64,000 nt of DNA from JAWCQZ01 sp038869515 [NCBI: Halobacteria archaeon] (GCA_038869515.1 JAWCQZ010000007.1:24479-88478), one strand, 5' to 3'; shown: positions 49,137-58,726, numbered from the stretch's first letter. The notes: generated by a model not told the origin, from the letters alone. Numbers and translations: made by a program.

Positions 49137-52100
49137 GGGGGCGACGCGCCTCCGCCTCCGCCCCCGCCGCCGCCCGGCTGACCGGTGGGCCCCACGTGGA
49201 TGAAGCGCTCGATCCTCTCGGCCTTGTCGCCCGACTTCACCTCGAAGATGAAGCGGAAGTCGCCGTTGAAGCCGGCGTTTCCGTAAGCGGGGACGGCGTT
49301 CGACAGGTCGCTGGCCGAGATCACTACGCCCGCCTCGCCCCCGGCCAGCGGCACGGGATTTGCCGCGAGGGTCAGCGACTTCGGCGGAATCTGGGTCCCG
49401 TTGTCGGAACCGAAGAGCAGGTCGGCCCTGGAGACGGTCACGGTGCCCCCCTCGACAGGCGTCCCGTTGAAGTGGCTCGCCCGGACCAGGAAGGTCAGGT
49501 CCTTGCCGGGCGCGAAGGCGAACTGGAAGGCGAGGGTCGTCAATGAGCCGTTGAATGGCCCGAAGGTCCGGTTGGCGACGTTGAGGGGGAATCCGCCGAA
49601 GAGAGGGTTGGGCCGCTCGTCGAAGATGCGCAGGGGCCCGCCGGGGAAGTCGCTGGAGTTGTTCCCCCGTTCGGGACCGAAGAGGTCGAAGGAGAGGCCG
49701 CAGGACGCCCCCGGCGGGGGGGGCTGGGGGCAGCCGGTGTCGTTGAAGATGCGCGAGAGGTCGGGGTCGTCGTCGAGGATGCCCTCGGGCGGGTCGAAGA
49801 CGCCGTTCCACATCGTGTCGTAGATGAGGAGGTAGAAGGTGTCGTCCTGGCTGAAGTTGTTGTTGATGTCCACGCCGACCTCCGACTCCTTGAACCGGCC
49901 CACGTAGTAGGTGGAGTTCTCGACCCAGCCGGGGAGGGGGAAGAGGCCGTCGGTGAGGGAGTGGTTGGCGAGAAGGATGCGGTTGCCCCAGTCCCGGTCG
50001 GAGTGGGCCATGTAGCGGTTCTGGAGCCCGGGGATGGCCTCCCCGATGCGGTGGGTGGTGCGGACCGGGGTCCCCGAGGTGTTGTTCTCGACCACGAGCG
50101 TGTCCTTGGGCGGCGTGGAGTCGGGCTGGACCCCGGGCAGGCTGTCGCTCCGGTTGGTCTTGAGGTCGTTGAAGGCGTAGAGCTGGACGCCGGGGCTGGC
50201 GTTCACCGTGGTGACCCGGGAGAACCGGGGGTCCACCTCACCGTTGGCGGGATTGCCGTCGTAGTAGTCCGGATTGTCCACCGCCTTCATGGTGGCGCGG
50301 AACCGGTCATCGCTCAGCCGGAACTGGACCGCCTTCGCCTGGTTGCTCACGCTGATGACCCGCAGGGCGAGAGGGCCGGGGAAGTTGACGAAATCCTGGC
50401 CCGCCTGGGAGGTCACGTTGATGTCGGTGTGGTTGAAGGAGGGGTGGGCGTCCAGGACGTTGCCCCAGGGGAGGTAGGCGATGTGGAGGGTCGCGTTGTC
50501 GTCGGCGCTGTTGTTGATGCCGTCGGCGCCGGCGGTGAAGTTGTCGGCGGTCATCCTCCAAGAGCCCATGTAGAGCGCGCTCGGGGAGTTGTTCAGGCCG
50601 AGGGGGGTCAGGAAGCCGTCGGTCTGGGGGCTGTTGCGGGGGAAGCGGGTCAGGTTGAACCGGAGCGTGTTGTTGTTCACCATGCTGAGGGTGGCGGAGA
50701 AGTTGTCCCAGACGGTGTGGAAGGGGGGGTTGTCGGAGGGGGTGGCGTTCTCGAACTGGTTGGTCCCCCAGTTGAAGTCGAAGAGTTTCCCGAAGTCGGG
50801 CCCCTCCGTGTCGTTGAAGTATTTGTTGATGGGCCAGTCGAGAGCGTAGCCGCTCCACCCGAGGCTCCCGTTGGCGCAGGGGGTGCACCGCCAGCCCATG
50901 ATGCGGCGGGCCTCCAGGGTTTCGCCGAACAACTCGGTCAGGTTCGAGCCGGGCCGGAGGGCGGAAAGGTTGATGCTCCCCCGGACGCCCGAGTCCACGG
51001 TGGCGATGAAGTTGCGGATTTCGAACGAGGGCAGTTTCCACTTCTCCTCCGGGGAGATCTCCGCGCCGCCCGCCGTCGCGGTGTAGCGGACGAGGTAGTT
51101 GCCGCCGGGGATGGCCGCCGTGGGGAAGGAGAGGAGGGCGATGCCGTTGGCGTCGGTGAAGTTGGCCACGTCGGGAATGTCGAGGGCCGGGTCGGTGTCG
51201 CCTGCGGAGCTCCAGGTCGTGATGCGGTCCACGGTGACCTGCACGTCGGCCTTGGGGATGGTCCCGTTGGGACTGGTGACCCGGAAGGGGACCGTGACGT
51301 TCTGCCCGCTCTGGAAGGTCCCGAGCCAGTAGCCGTCCCACGCCGACCTGTGGCTGGAGAACTTGACCCGGACGGACTGGAACTCGGGCTGGAGGCCGAT
51401 CAGGTAGATGGGCTTTCCGGCCCCGAACTTCACCGGGGTCCCGTAGCGGGTGGCGTTGACGGCCCCCGTGAGGAAGTCGTGGGTCATCGAGACCCAGACC
51501 GTGTCGTAGGTCCCCGAGGATTTGTTGTCTGCCAGGAGGACCGTGAAGGGGTCGTTGAAGAACCCGTTGCCGTTGAGGTCCACCCCGAGGAAGGGGTCCT
51601 CGAAATACTCCCGGACCAGGAACTTCCCTGACTTGGAGAGGTTCAAGTCCACCCTGTGGCCGCTGGCGAGGGCGTTCTGCCCGCCAATCTCCACCTGCCC
51701 GTCGGTGGTGATGTTCTGGATGAGCCAGGTCCGGCCCTCCGGGTCGGTGAAGGCCGCGCCCACGGTCCGCGCCGTGGTGTTGTTGAAATTGGCGCTCGTG
51801 AAGTTGATGCGCACGGTGAGTTGGTTGGTGTTGACCAGGGCCCACGCCGGAGTCTGGGGCACGGAGGGCTCGGTGAGGTACCGGATGTTCCGGCCCGCCT
51901 TGTAGGTGGTGTTGTTGGCGTCGGGGGGGAGGGTGAAGGCGGGCCAGCAGGGGCCGCCGCAGGAGTTGTCCGTTCCGAGGCCGGTGTTGGCGCTCACGGC
52001 GGCGGTGAAGGAGGTCCTGTTGGTGGCCGGGCTGCTCGTGGAGATGCCGCCGCTGTAGAGGCCGGGGAAGACCTCGGTCACAGCGACCCGGGCGAGGGAG

Positions 52101-55100
52101 ACCTCGAAGTAGAACTGGAGGGTGACCGAGGAACCGGTCGTGTTCACCGCCTTGATTTCGGCCAGATAGGTCCCGGAGGGCCAGCCGGTGAGGTTCATGT
52201 CGAACTGGACGCGCCCGGGCGCGGGCTGGGTCACCGTGGTGTTGGTGAGTGTGGCGGAGGTCCGGAAGGGGGTGCTGAAGGCCCAGTTGCGGACGATTTT
52301 GGTGATATTGGTGGCGCCGGTCGTGATGTTGAGGGTGTGGTTGAGGCCGGTGAGGCAGGAAAGCCCTCCAGTCTCCCAGACGAAGCCCGCGTTGCACGCT
52401 TGAAGGATGATGGTCATGTTCTTCCCCGATTCGAACTGGTTCTGGAAGCCGGAGGCGTAGGCCTGGGCGAAGAAGGGCCGGGCGAAGACGTGGGCCCGGG
52501 CCGTCTCGGAGAGGGAGCCGTTGGTCCCAAGGAAGACGAGTTCATAGCTCCCGCCCTGGACGATGCCGACGCCGCCGCTCTTGATGCGGACCTGCTTCAC
52601 GTCCATCGTGGGCCGGTCGCAGACCCCGGTGGAGTCGAGGCAGGGCTCGCCCCCGGAATAGACCTCCTTCGCGCTGCGGTAGTCCTCGCCGCGGTAGATG
52701 ACCTTCTGCAGACGCAGGTCGTCGAGGGCCAGCGAGGTCCAGTTCACCACCCCGTTGGCGTCGAAGTTGATGTTGAAATCCTCGCCCGGTCTGAACTCCC
52801 ACTGGAGGGGGTAGGTGGTCAGGTAGAAGTTCCGGACCTCGAACCAGCCGTGGCCCGAGTCGGTGACGGTTTTGTTGGGGTCGGCGGGGTCCTGGCCGGA
52901 AATTTTGATGCGGGCGTTGTAGAAGCCCGAGGCGAGGTCGCTGTCGGGGTTGATGGTCAGGGTGCAGTTCCCGGAGGTGGTGGAGGTGGAGCAGGAGGGG
53001 GTCTGGCTGGAGTTGTTGAAGGGGACCTTCTGGAAGTTCTCCGAGAAGCGGATCTCCTCCACGGTGACCAGGATGGGGGTTGCGGGGACGTTGAACCGGG
53101 TGTCTCTGACATTGGCCGCGAGAGTGATGTTCGAGGTCGAGCCGAATGTCCTCCAGCCTCCGGTGGCCGGGTCCACCGGCTGGGCCCAGGAGAGGTAGGC
53201 CCGGGTCTCGAACCAGCCGTTGCCCGCCGCCCGGGTGACGTTGTTGTTCACTGTGGCGTTGATCCAGAAGCGGACCCGGTGGAAGCCGAAGGTCGTCGCG
53301 TTGTTGAAGAATTTGAGGCCCTTCCCGGGGCAGGGGTCGCCGGGGAAGCCGGCGAGGCTGACCAGGGAGGGGTTCTCCATCAGGTCGGTGACGGGGTCGC
53401 CGGAATCGTTCACGACCTCCAGCAGGCCCGCGCCGTGGATTTTGTCGCCGCAGAGGGTCTGGAAGTTCTTCGGGTCCCAGGCGTTGATGCGGAGGGTGAC
53501 GTTGCTCCGCGGGGAGGCGAGGAAGGAGAAGCCGCCCGAGGAGTCCACCGGGTTGCCGTGGACGAAGAGGCTCTGGACCCCGATGGTGGTTTCGACGGTC
53601 TTGACGGAGCCGCTGAGGTTCAGGCCCACCTGCGCGCGGTAGAGGCCGGTCTTGGCGGGGACGGTGAAGTTGACGACCGAGGAGTTGCTCGCCTGGCTCT
53701 GCAGTTCAGACCGGACGAAGTCGGGCGCTCCGGACTGGACGAAGAAGGCGGAGAGGTTGGTGACGTTCCATCCGACGCCCACCTCGGCGCCGGTGTCGTT
53801 GAAAAGCGCGAAGGTGAAGTTGGAGGCGTCACTGCCCGTCAGTTTGTCCACCTCGGCGGGGCCCCCGGTGCTCAGGTTGCTCCCGGCGACCACCAGGTAG
53901 CCGTTGGTCCCCGGGGCGAAGACCGAGGCGCGGTCGTCCTCCCTCGCCACCGGGATGAGGAAGAGGTCGAGGGTCCCGACCTCGAACCGGGCGTAGGCGT
54001 TGTAGGTGGAGCCGTTCACCGACGCCTGGAAGGTCACATCGTAGGTCCCGGCGGCCGTCGGCGCGGCCACCTCCTTGCGGTAGGTCCCCAGGCTCGCGTT
54101 GTAGACGAGGGTGTGGTTGGTCCCGGCGAGGGTGGCGGTGGCCGTGGCGCCTGTCAGGGGGCTCCCGGAGGTCGAGTTCACCAGGGAGAGGGAGAGGACC
54201 CCGGCGGCGCCGGGAGGGGCGGTGAACCGCGGGCTGCCGGAGGAGTCCAGGAGGGCCCCGGAGGCCTGGACGTTGGAGATGGAGAAGGAGAGGGTGGAGG
54301 TGTTGTTGAAGACGATGTGGTAGAGGCCGTCGGTCCGGGCCGCGGGGTTCAGGCTGGCGGAACTCTGGAAGAGGCCCGTGGCACCGGCGACCGGATTCAT
54401 TGGGCCCGCCACGCCCGCCACCGGGGTCCCGGAGTCGCTGAAGAGGTTCATGAGGAGGCCGGGCGCGGAGGTGTTGTTCCCGGCGGAGTCGAGGGCCGCG
54501 GCGAGGACATTGAAGGCGGGGGAGTTCGAGGTCATGGTGGCGGGGGCAGGCCGCGTGAAGAGGAGGAACCTGCCGGAGGGGTAGAAACGCACCTCCCAGG
54601 TGTTTCCTGCCCAGCGGATTTTGGAACCGCTGGCCAGGTCGGCGAGGTCGGTGCCGTTGGTCGAGTTGAGTGCGCGGTCGTTGTTCCGGTCGATGTGGAC
54701 CACGCGGGAAGTCGTGTTGACGACGGCGCAGAGCCCGGTCCCGGCCAGGGTGCCGCAGCCGCCGCGGGTGTCGGCGTCGCTCAGGTCAAGGCCTCCGTTC
54801 GAGTTCACCACAATTGCGTGGCCCGCAGAGAGGGGCAGGAGGGTGTGGTTGTAGACCAGCATTCCCTGGAAGGTCTGGGGCTCGGAAGGGTCCGTGACCC
54901 GGAATTCGACAGGCGTCGCGCTGGCCGGGCCCCCGGGGAAAGAGGCCTGGAATGAGTAGAGTCCCGGGGCCATGGTCCAGTTGGCCGCGGGGACGACGTG
55001 CAGGAACTCGCCGTTGGCGCCGGTGGTCTTGTTGGCCTTGTTGTTGGGCGGCCCGAAGACGACCGTTCCCGTGGCCTTCTGGACGAACCGGAACTCGATG

Positions 55101-55288
55101 TTCTGACTGGCCACCGAGGGCCCGTCCGAGAGGAGTTTGCCCTTGATGGTCACGTTGGTCCCGTTGAGGTGGGTATACTGCTCGAGACCGCCGATGAGGA
55201 AGTAGTCGGCGGCCGCGGGGGCCGCGAGAAGGGCCAGGACGGCCATGCCCGCCGCCGTGATGGCCGTTCCGCGTCCCTCGTTCCCCAT
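49133..55288 (-). CDS. Giant secreted glycoprotein, 2051 residues
   Basis: A signal peptide (MGNEGRGTAITAAGMAVLAL to about PAAADYF) is followed by about two thousand residues of beta-rich repeats separated by Asn/Thr/Ser-rich loops, with several dozen N-X-S/T sites. Segments such as VTIKGKLLSDG and TFSISNVQASGALLDS resemble Ig-like or cohesive surface domains. There is no C-terminal membrane helix; it ends in a Gly-rich tail GQPGGGGGGGGGASPP. It probably coats the cell or acts in adhesion, held by the partner protein downstream. GTTCTTAAGCC lies about 32 bases before the ATG. Whether it is the main S-layer protein is undetermined. Confidence 0.8.
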   Translation of the reverse strand: MGNEGRGTAITAAGMAVLALLAAPAAADYFLIGGLEQYTHLNGTNVTIKGKLLSDGPSVASQNIEFRFVQKATGTVVFGPPNNKANKTTGANGEFLHVVPAANWTMAPGLYSFQASFPGGPASATPVEFRVTDPSEPQTFQGMLVYNHTLLPLSAGHAIVVNSNGGLDLSDADTRGGCGTLAGTGLCAVVNTTSRVVHIDRNNDRALNSTNGTDLADLASGSKIRWAGNTWEVRFYPSGRFLLFTRPAPATMTSNSPAFNVLAAALDSAGNNTSAPGLLMNLFSDSGTPVAGVAGPMNPVAGATGLFQSSASLNPAARTDGLYHIVFNNTSTLSFSISNVQASGALLDSSGSPRFTAPPGAAGVLSLSLVNSTSGSPLTGATATATLAGTNHTLVYNASLGTYRKEVAAPTAAGTYDVTFQASVNGSTYNAYARFEVGTLDLFLIPVAREDDRASVFAPGTNGYLVVAGSNLSTGGPAEVDKLTGSDASNFTFALFNDTGAEVGVGWNVTNLSAFFVQSGAPDFVRSELQSQASNSSVVNFTVPAKTGLYRAQVGLNLSGSVKTVETTIGVQSLFVHGNPVDSSGGFSFLASPRSNVTLRINAWDPKNFQTLCGDKIHGAGLLEVVNDSGDPVTDLMENPSLVSLAGFPGDPCPGKGLKFFNNATTFGFHRVRFWINATVNNNVTRAAGNGWFETRAYLSWAQPVDPATGGWRTFGSTSNITLAANVRDTRFNVPATPILVTVEEIRFSENFQKVPFNNSSQTPSCSTSTTSGNCTLTINPDSDLASGFYNARIKISGQDPADPNKTVTDSGHGWFEVRNFYLTTYPLQWEFRPGEDFNINFDANGVVNWTSLALDDLRLQKVIYRGEDYRSAKEVYSGGEPCLDSTGVCDRPTMDVKQVRIKSGGVGIVQGGSYELVFLGTNGSLSETARAHVFARPFFAQAYASGFQNQFESGKNMTIILQACNAGFVWETGGLSCLTGLNHTLNITTGATNITKIVRNWAFSTPFRTSATLTNTTVTQPAPGRVQFDMNLTGWPSGTYLAEIKAVNTTGSSVTLQFYFEVSLARVAVTEVFPGLYSGGISTSSPATNRTSFTAAVSANTGLGTDNSCGGPCWPAFTLPPDANNTTYKAGRNIRYLTEPSVPQTPAWALVNTNQLTVRINFTSANFNNTTARTVGAAFTDPEGRTWLIQNITTDGQVEIGGQNALASGHRVDLNLSKSGKFLVREYFEDPFLGVDLNGNGFFNDPFTVLLADNKSSGTYDTVWVSMTHDFLTGAVNATRYGTPVKFGAGKPIYLIGLQPEFQSVRVKFSSHRSAWDGYWLGTFQSGQNVTVPFRVTSPNGTIPKADVQVTVDRITTWSSAGDTDPALDIPDVANFTDANGIALLSFPTAAIPGGNYLVRYTATAGGAEISPEEKWKLPSFEIRNFIATVDSGVRGSINLSALRPGSNLTELFGETLEARRIMGWRCTPCANGSLGWSGYALDWPINKYFNDTEGPDFGKLFDFNWGTNQFENATPSDNPPFHTVWDNFSATLSMVNNNTLRFNLTRFPRNSPQTDGFLTPLGLNNSPSALYMGSWRMTADNFTAGADGINNSADDNATLHIAYLPWGNVLDAHPSFNHTDINVTSQAGQDFVNFPGPLALRVISVSNQAKAVQFRLSDDRFRATMKAVDNPDYYDGNPANGEVDPRFSRVTTVNASPGVQLYAFNDLKTNRSDSLPGVQPDSTPPKDTLVVENNTSGTPVRTTHRIGEAIPGLQNRYMAHSDRDWGNRILLANHSLTDGLFPLPGWVENSTYYVGRFKESEVGVDINNNFSQDDTFYLLIYDTMWNGVFDPPEGILDDDPDLSRIFNDTGCPQPPPPGASCGLSFDLFGPERGNNSSDFPGGPLRIFDERPNPLFGGFPLNVANRTFGPFNGSLTTLAFQFAFAPGKDLTFLVRASHFNGTPVEGGTVTVSRADLLFGSDNGTQIPPKSLTLAANPVPLAGGEAGVVISASDLSNAVPAYGNAGFNGDFRFIFEVKSGDKAERIERFIHVGPTGQPGGGGGGGGGASPP

Positions 55289-55425
55289 GGACGGTCACAG
55301 GAGTGTCGTTTCACGGCTTAAGAACTCCCTGAAACGGTGCTGAAACCGAAGGTGGGTGGCCGTGAAGCCGTCCGTACCCGGGGCCGGGACACCCCCGTGT
55401 CCCATATGCTTGGTGGCGGGCGAGA

Positions 55426-55722
55426 ATGGGGATGGTCGAGCGCCCCTCCCGGCCGGCGACCCCCGCGTTCCGAGATGAAGCGGGGTCGGGTCGCCGGCTG
55501 TGCCGCCTCCGGGTCGAGGTCAGCTCCGGGAGCGGCCAGCCGCCCGAGGGCTTCGAGGCGGTCTTCGGCAGCGAGGCGGAGGCCAGAGCGGCCCTGGCCC
55601 GGATGAAGTCCCAGATGCTCGGCGGGGGGCACGAGGTCTACGAACTGGGCCGCTCCGCCCGGGACGCCCGGGTGCTGAAGCTGCTCGAGAAGGTCCAGAA
55701 AGAGGCCGGGAAGAAGCCCTGA
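55426..55722 (+). CDS. Hypothetical small protein
   Basis: The 98 residues have a Pro/Arg-rich start followed by a likely alpha/beta core (LCRLRVEVSSGSGQPPEGFE, then FGSEAEARAALARMKSQMLG and a helix ending EKVQKEAGKKP). I do not recognise the family. The true start may be internal, since conserved-looking sequence begins only at about residue 25. It is followed by TCTTTAAATCC, a promoter for the next short frame. Confidence 0.5.
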   Translation: MGMVERPSRPATPAFRDEAGSGRRLCRLRVEVSSGSGQPPEGFEAVFGSEAEARAALARMKSQMLGGGHEVYELGRSARDARVLKLLEKVQKEAGKKP

Positions 55723-55761
55723 GCAGGTCTTTAAATCCGAAGGGTCCAGGAGGACCTCCCG

Positions 55762-55872
55762 ATGGTCGAGGGTTTGGCCCGGGTCATGGCCAAGCCGCCC
55801 GTTCCCTGCGAGGGGAGGTTGTGTTTTCGGGTGAGTCCAAACGGCACGAAAGCAGGCGGGTGCTGTCTTTAA
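55762..55872 (+). CDS. Possible 36-residue leaderless protein with four cysteines
   Basis: TTTAAATCC at 55730-55738 lies 26-30 bases before an ATG that opens a 36-codon frame (MVEGLARVMAKPPVPCEGRL, then CFRVSPNGTKAGGCCL). The four cysteines are suggestive, but the frame is too short for coding statistics. It sits 23 bases before the aminotransferase start and could instead be part of its upstream region. Confidence 0.3.
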   Translation: MVEGLARVMAKPPVPCEGRLCFRVSPNGTKAGGCCL

Positions 55873-55895
55873 AACGGGTCGCTGTACTTTCCACG

Positions 55896-56999
55896 ATGTC
55901 CCCGCCGCTCCTCCTCATCCCCGGCCCCGTTCCTCTCGCCCCCCCGGTATGCCGCGCGATGTCGAAGCCCATCATCAACCACCGGGGCCCCGAGTTCGCC
56001 GAAATTCTGGGGGAGGTCCGCGCGGGGCTCCGGGGGGTCCTGAAGACCCGGAACGACGTGGTCGTCCTCACCGGCTCCGGCTCGGCGGCCATGGAGGCGG
56101 CCATCTCGAACCTGACGGGCCCGGAGGACCGGGTCCTCGTCCTGAGCAACGGGAAGTTCGGCGCCCGCTTCCACGAGATTGGACGCCGCTGGGGAGAGGC
56201 CGCGGCCTGCGAGGCGCCCTGGGGGGCCTCTTTCGACCTCGCCCGCGTCCGCGAGCTCATCTCCCAGCAGAGGCCCAAGGTCGTCGCCTTCGTCCACAAC
56301 GAGACCTCGACCGGGCTCAAGAATCCCGCCTCCGAAATCTGCTCCGCGGCCCGGGAGAGCGGCGCCCTCGTCGTCATGGACGCCATCACCAGCGCCGGGG
56401 GCGACGGGGTGGAGGTGGACAGGTGGGGAGTGGACCTCTGCGTGGTCGGGACCCAGAAGTGCCTCGGCTCCCCGCCGGGGCTGGCGGCGCTCGCGGTGAG
56501 CCGGCGGGCGTGGGACGCAATGGGAGGGCGCGCCCCGCGCTATCTCAACCTGCCCGCCTACCGGAAGTCGGCCGAGAAGGGCCAGACCCCGTTCACCCCC
56601 GCCGTGTCCCTCTTCTTCGCCCTGCAGGAGTCGCTTCGCATCATCCGGCGCGAGGGGCTCGCCCGCCGCATCGCCCGCCACCGGAGGATGGCCAAAGCGG
56701 TCCACGCCGCAGCCGTGGAGTGGGGAGTCCCGCTCTTCGCCAAGCCCGAAGGACCCTCGGCCTATTCGAATACCCTCACGGCCCTCGCGCCCCCCGACCC
56801 CGAGGGGCTCAAGGCGGCGGTGAAGAAGCGCGGGGTCACGATTGCGGGGGGGCAGGACGCCCTGAAGGGGAAGATTGTGCGGATTGCCCACATGGGGGAT
56901 TTGCCGGCGCGGGATTTGGTGAGGGGGCTGGCGGCGGTGGAGGGGGCGCTTGGGAAGGAGGGTGGGGTTGAGGCGGCGAGAAAGGTCCTCGGAGTTTGA
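55896..56999 (+). CDS. Class V aminotransferase (alanine-glyoxylate/serine-pyruvate type)
   Basis: The 367-residue enzyme starts MSPPLLLIPGPVPLAPPVCR, a hallmark of class V enzymes, and has TGSGSAAMEAAISNL, DAITSAGGDGVEVDRWG and the PLP lysine in VVGTQKCLGSPPGLA. It could act as an alanine-glyoxylate, serine-pyruvate or archaeal phosphoserine/aspartate-type aminotransferase; the exact reaction cannot be settled from motifs. TCTTTAAAACGG lies about 28 bases upstream of ATG 55896, again a leaderless arrangement. Confidence 0.9.
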   Translation: MSPPLLLIPGPVPLAPPVCRAMSKPIINHRGPEFAEILGEVRAGLRGVLKTRNDVVVLTGSGSAAMEAAISNLTGPEDRVLVLSNGKFGARFHEIGRRWGEAAACEAPWGASFDLARVRELISQQRPKVVAFVHNETSTGLKNPASEICSAARESGALVVMDAITSAGGDGVEVDRWGVDLCVVGTQKCLGSPPGLAALAVSRRAWDAMGGRAPRYLNLPAYRKSAEKGQTPFTPAVSLFFALQESLRIIRREGLARRIARHRRMAKAVHAAAVEWGVPLFAKPEGPSAYSNTLTALAPPDPEGLKAAVKKRGVTIAGGQDALKGKIVRIAHMGDLPARDLVRGLAAVEGALGKEGGVEAARKVLGV

Positions 57000-57075
57000 G
57001 CGGGGGTCTTGCTCGTGCGAACTCGCGGTCGAGTTCGCACTTGCCCACTTCCTCCGGACGTGGGCACGGCCGCGG

Positions 57076-57483
57076 CTACGGCAGCCCCCGCGGGTCCACC
57101 CGCTTCAGCCCCACCACCCGGTCGAAGGCCGCGTCGGTGCTGACGATGGCCCGGTCCCCTTTCAGAGCCGTGGCGGCGTGGATGGCGTCGAAGATGCCGA
57201 GGTCGGCTCTGCTCCGGACTGACGCGGCGGTTTCCAGGACGGCCTCCGTGAGGTCCCGGAGTTCCAGCCCGCGGATGGCGCGGAGACGGCCCAGGACCTG
57301 CTGGGAGAAACGGCGGTCAAAATCGCGCCGGGAGACCAGTTCCAATTCGACCACGGAGATGGCTGAGGTGTAGGCGGCCATCTCACCATTTTCGACCCTG
57401 GAGACGACCCCCCCGGCGGCGCTTTTCAGCCAGTCCGAGGGCTTCAGGTGGGCGTAGAGGACGTCGATGTCCAGAGCAGGCAT
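57076..57483 (-). CDS. PIN-domain toxin (VapC family)
   Basis: The 135-residue protein has the PIN residues D5/D7 (MPALDIDVLYAHL), E46 (SVVELELV), D99 (GIFDAIHAATAL) and D117 (VSTDAAFDRV), so it should be an active ribonuclease. It follows a ribbon-helix-helix gene after 13 bases. It would be held inactive by that antitoxin. Confidence 0.88.
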   Translation of the reverse strand: MPALDIDVLYAHLKPSDWLKSAAGGVVSRVENGEMAAYTSAISVVELELVSRRDFDRRFSQQVLGRLRAIRGLELRDLTEAVLETAASVRSRADLGIFDAIHAATALKGDRAIVSTDAAFDRVVGLKRVDPRGLP

Positions 57484-57496
57484 CGCGCGGGCCCGG

Positions 57497-57745
57497 CTAC
57501 CCCGGCCCCGCCCGCGTCCCGCGTGCCCCGCGGGGGCTGCGGCGCCTCAGTTTCCGCTGGACCTCCTCTGCGGCGTACTCCTCCGCGAGGGTGTGGAGAG
57601 AGAGCCGTTTCCTTTCGAGCCCGACCGCGAGGCGCACTCCGAAGCGGAGGAGGTCGCTCCTGCTCAGGAACCGCCCCTTGCGGATGAGGTCGTCCATGTC
57701 CCCGACCAAGTCGTCGGGCAGTTTCACCGGGATGGACCGGGCCAC
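57497..57745 (-). CDS. Ribbon-helix-helix antitoxin
   Basis: From GTG 57745 the 82-residue product begins MARSIPVKLPDDLVGDMDDL, then FLSRSDLLRFGVRLAVGLER, a typical ribbon-helix-helix DNA-binding domain, and ends in a basic tail. A perfect palindrome CGGTATATACCG (57745-57756) overlaps the start codon and is a natural operator for a dimer. It precedes the PIN toxin. Confidence 0.8.
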   Translation of the reverse strand: MARSIPVKLPDDLVGDMDDLIRKGRFLSRSDLLRFGVRLAVGLERKRLSLHTLAEEYAAEEVQRKLRRRSPRGARGTRAGPG

Positions 57746-57756
57746 GGTATATACCG
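57745..57756. promoter_or_regulatory. Candidate operator palindrome of the RHH-PIN module
   Basis: CGGTATATACCG is a perfect 12-bp palindrome at the antitoxin start. A TATA-like CTTAAGACC lies about 25 bases upstream on the minus strand, so a bound repressor would block initiation. Confidence 0.5.
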
Positions 57757-57822
57757 GGTAGAAATAGGTCTTAAGGCTTGTGCCTTCAGTTTTATAACCC
57801 GACCCACCCCTATCCAGAATCC

Positions 57823-58722
57823 ATGCCCGTCGAACTTGAGAAACTGCGGCGAGGCACAGACTTGCTGAAACGCGGTTTTGCGAGCATGCAGAAGGGGGGG
57901 GTCATCATGGATGTCACCAACGCCGACCAGGCCCGGGTCGCCGAGAAGGCCGGCGCCGTGGCGGTGATGGCCCTCCAGGCGGTCCCCGCCGACATCCGGG
58001 CCGCCGGGGGGGTCGCCCGCATGGCGGACCCCCAGAAAATCGTGGAGATCATGGACGCAGTCACCATCCCGGTCATGGCGAAGTGCCGCATCGGCCACCC
58101 GGTCGAGGCGCAGATCCTCGAGGCGCTCGGGGTGGACATGGTGGACGAGTCGGAGGTCCTGACCCCGGCAGACGAGCGCCACGTGGACAAGACCAAGTTC
58201 ACCGTCCCCTTCGTCTGCGGCGCCCGGGACCTCGGGGAGGCGCTCCGGCGCATCCACGAGGGAGCGGCGATGATCCGAACCAAAGGGGAGGCGGGGACCG
58301 GAGACGTCCACGAGGCGGTCCGCCACATGAAACTCATTTACGGGACCATCCGCGAGTTGAAGGGGAAGTCGGACGAGGAGTTCCAGGAATACGCCCGCAA
58401 GTTCGGGGTCCCGGCCGACCTCGTCGCCGAGACCGCCAAACTCCAGCGCCTCCCGGTGGTCAACTTCGCAGCAGGCGGAGTTGCGACGCCCGCCGACGCC
58501 GCCCTGATGATGCACCTCGGGGCCGACGGGGTCTTCGTGGGCTCCGGGATTTTCAAGTCGGAGAAGCCCGAGAAGACCGCGAAGGCGGTCGTGGAGGCGG
58601 TCGCCTGCTGGGACGACCCGGCCAGACTCGCCCAGATCGCCCGGGGGCTCGGGGAGCCGATGAAGGGGATGGACGTGCGGAGCCTCGAGGAGAGGCAGCT
58701 GCTGCAGACCCGCGGGGTCTGA
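57823..58722 (+). CDS. pdxS: Pyridoxal 5'-phosphate synthase subunit PdxS
   Basis: The 299-residue enzyme has all three key residues of PdxS: D30 ([13 protein letters not shown]), K87 ([10 protein letters not shown]) and K154 ([12 protein letters not shown]), the lysines that form covalent intermediates. It builds PLP from ribose 5-phosphate, glyceraldehyde 3-phosphate and ammonia supplied by PdxT. GTTTTATAACCC (57788-57799) lies about 28 bases before ATG 57823. No pdxT gene is adjacent. PLP supports the two aminotransferases in this window. Confidence 0.97.
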   Translation: MPVELEKLRRGTDLLKRGFASMQKGGVIMDVTNADQARVAEKAGAVAVMALQAVPADIRAAGGVARMADPQKIVEIMDAVTIPVMAKCRIGHPVEAQILEALGVDMVDESEVLTPADERHVDKTKFTVPFVCGARDLGEALRRIHEGAAMIRTKGEAGTGDVHEAVRHMKLIYGTIRELKGKSDEEFQEYARKFGVPADLVAETAKLQRLPVVNFAAGGVATPADAALMMHLGADGVFVGSGIFKSEKPEKTAKAVVEAVACWDDPARLAQIARGLGEPMKGMDVRSLEERQLLQTRGV

Positions 58723-58726
58723 CCCG

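Noticed and set aside
51656-54955. A 1099-codon open frame on the plus strand opposite the giant surface-protein gene
   Set aside because: It is an antisense shadow in GC-rich DNA: low-complexity Gly/Val/Glu/Arg content, no motifs, while the minus strand has a signal peptide, sequons and a promoter.
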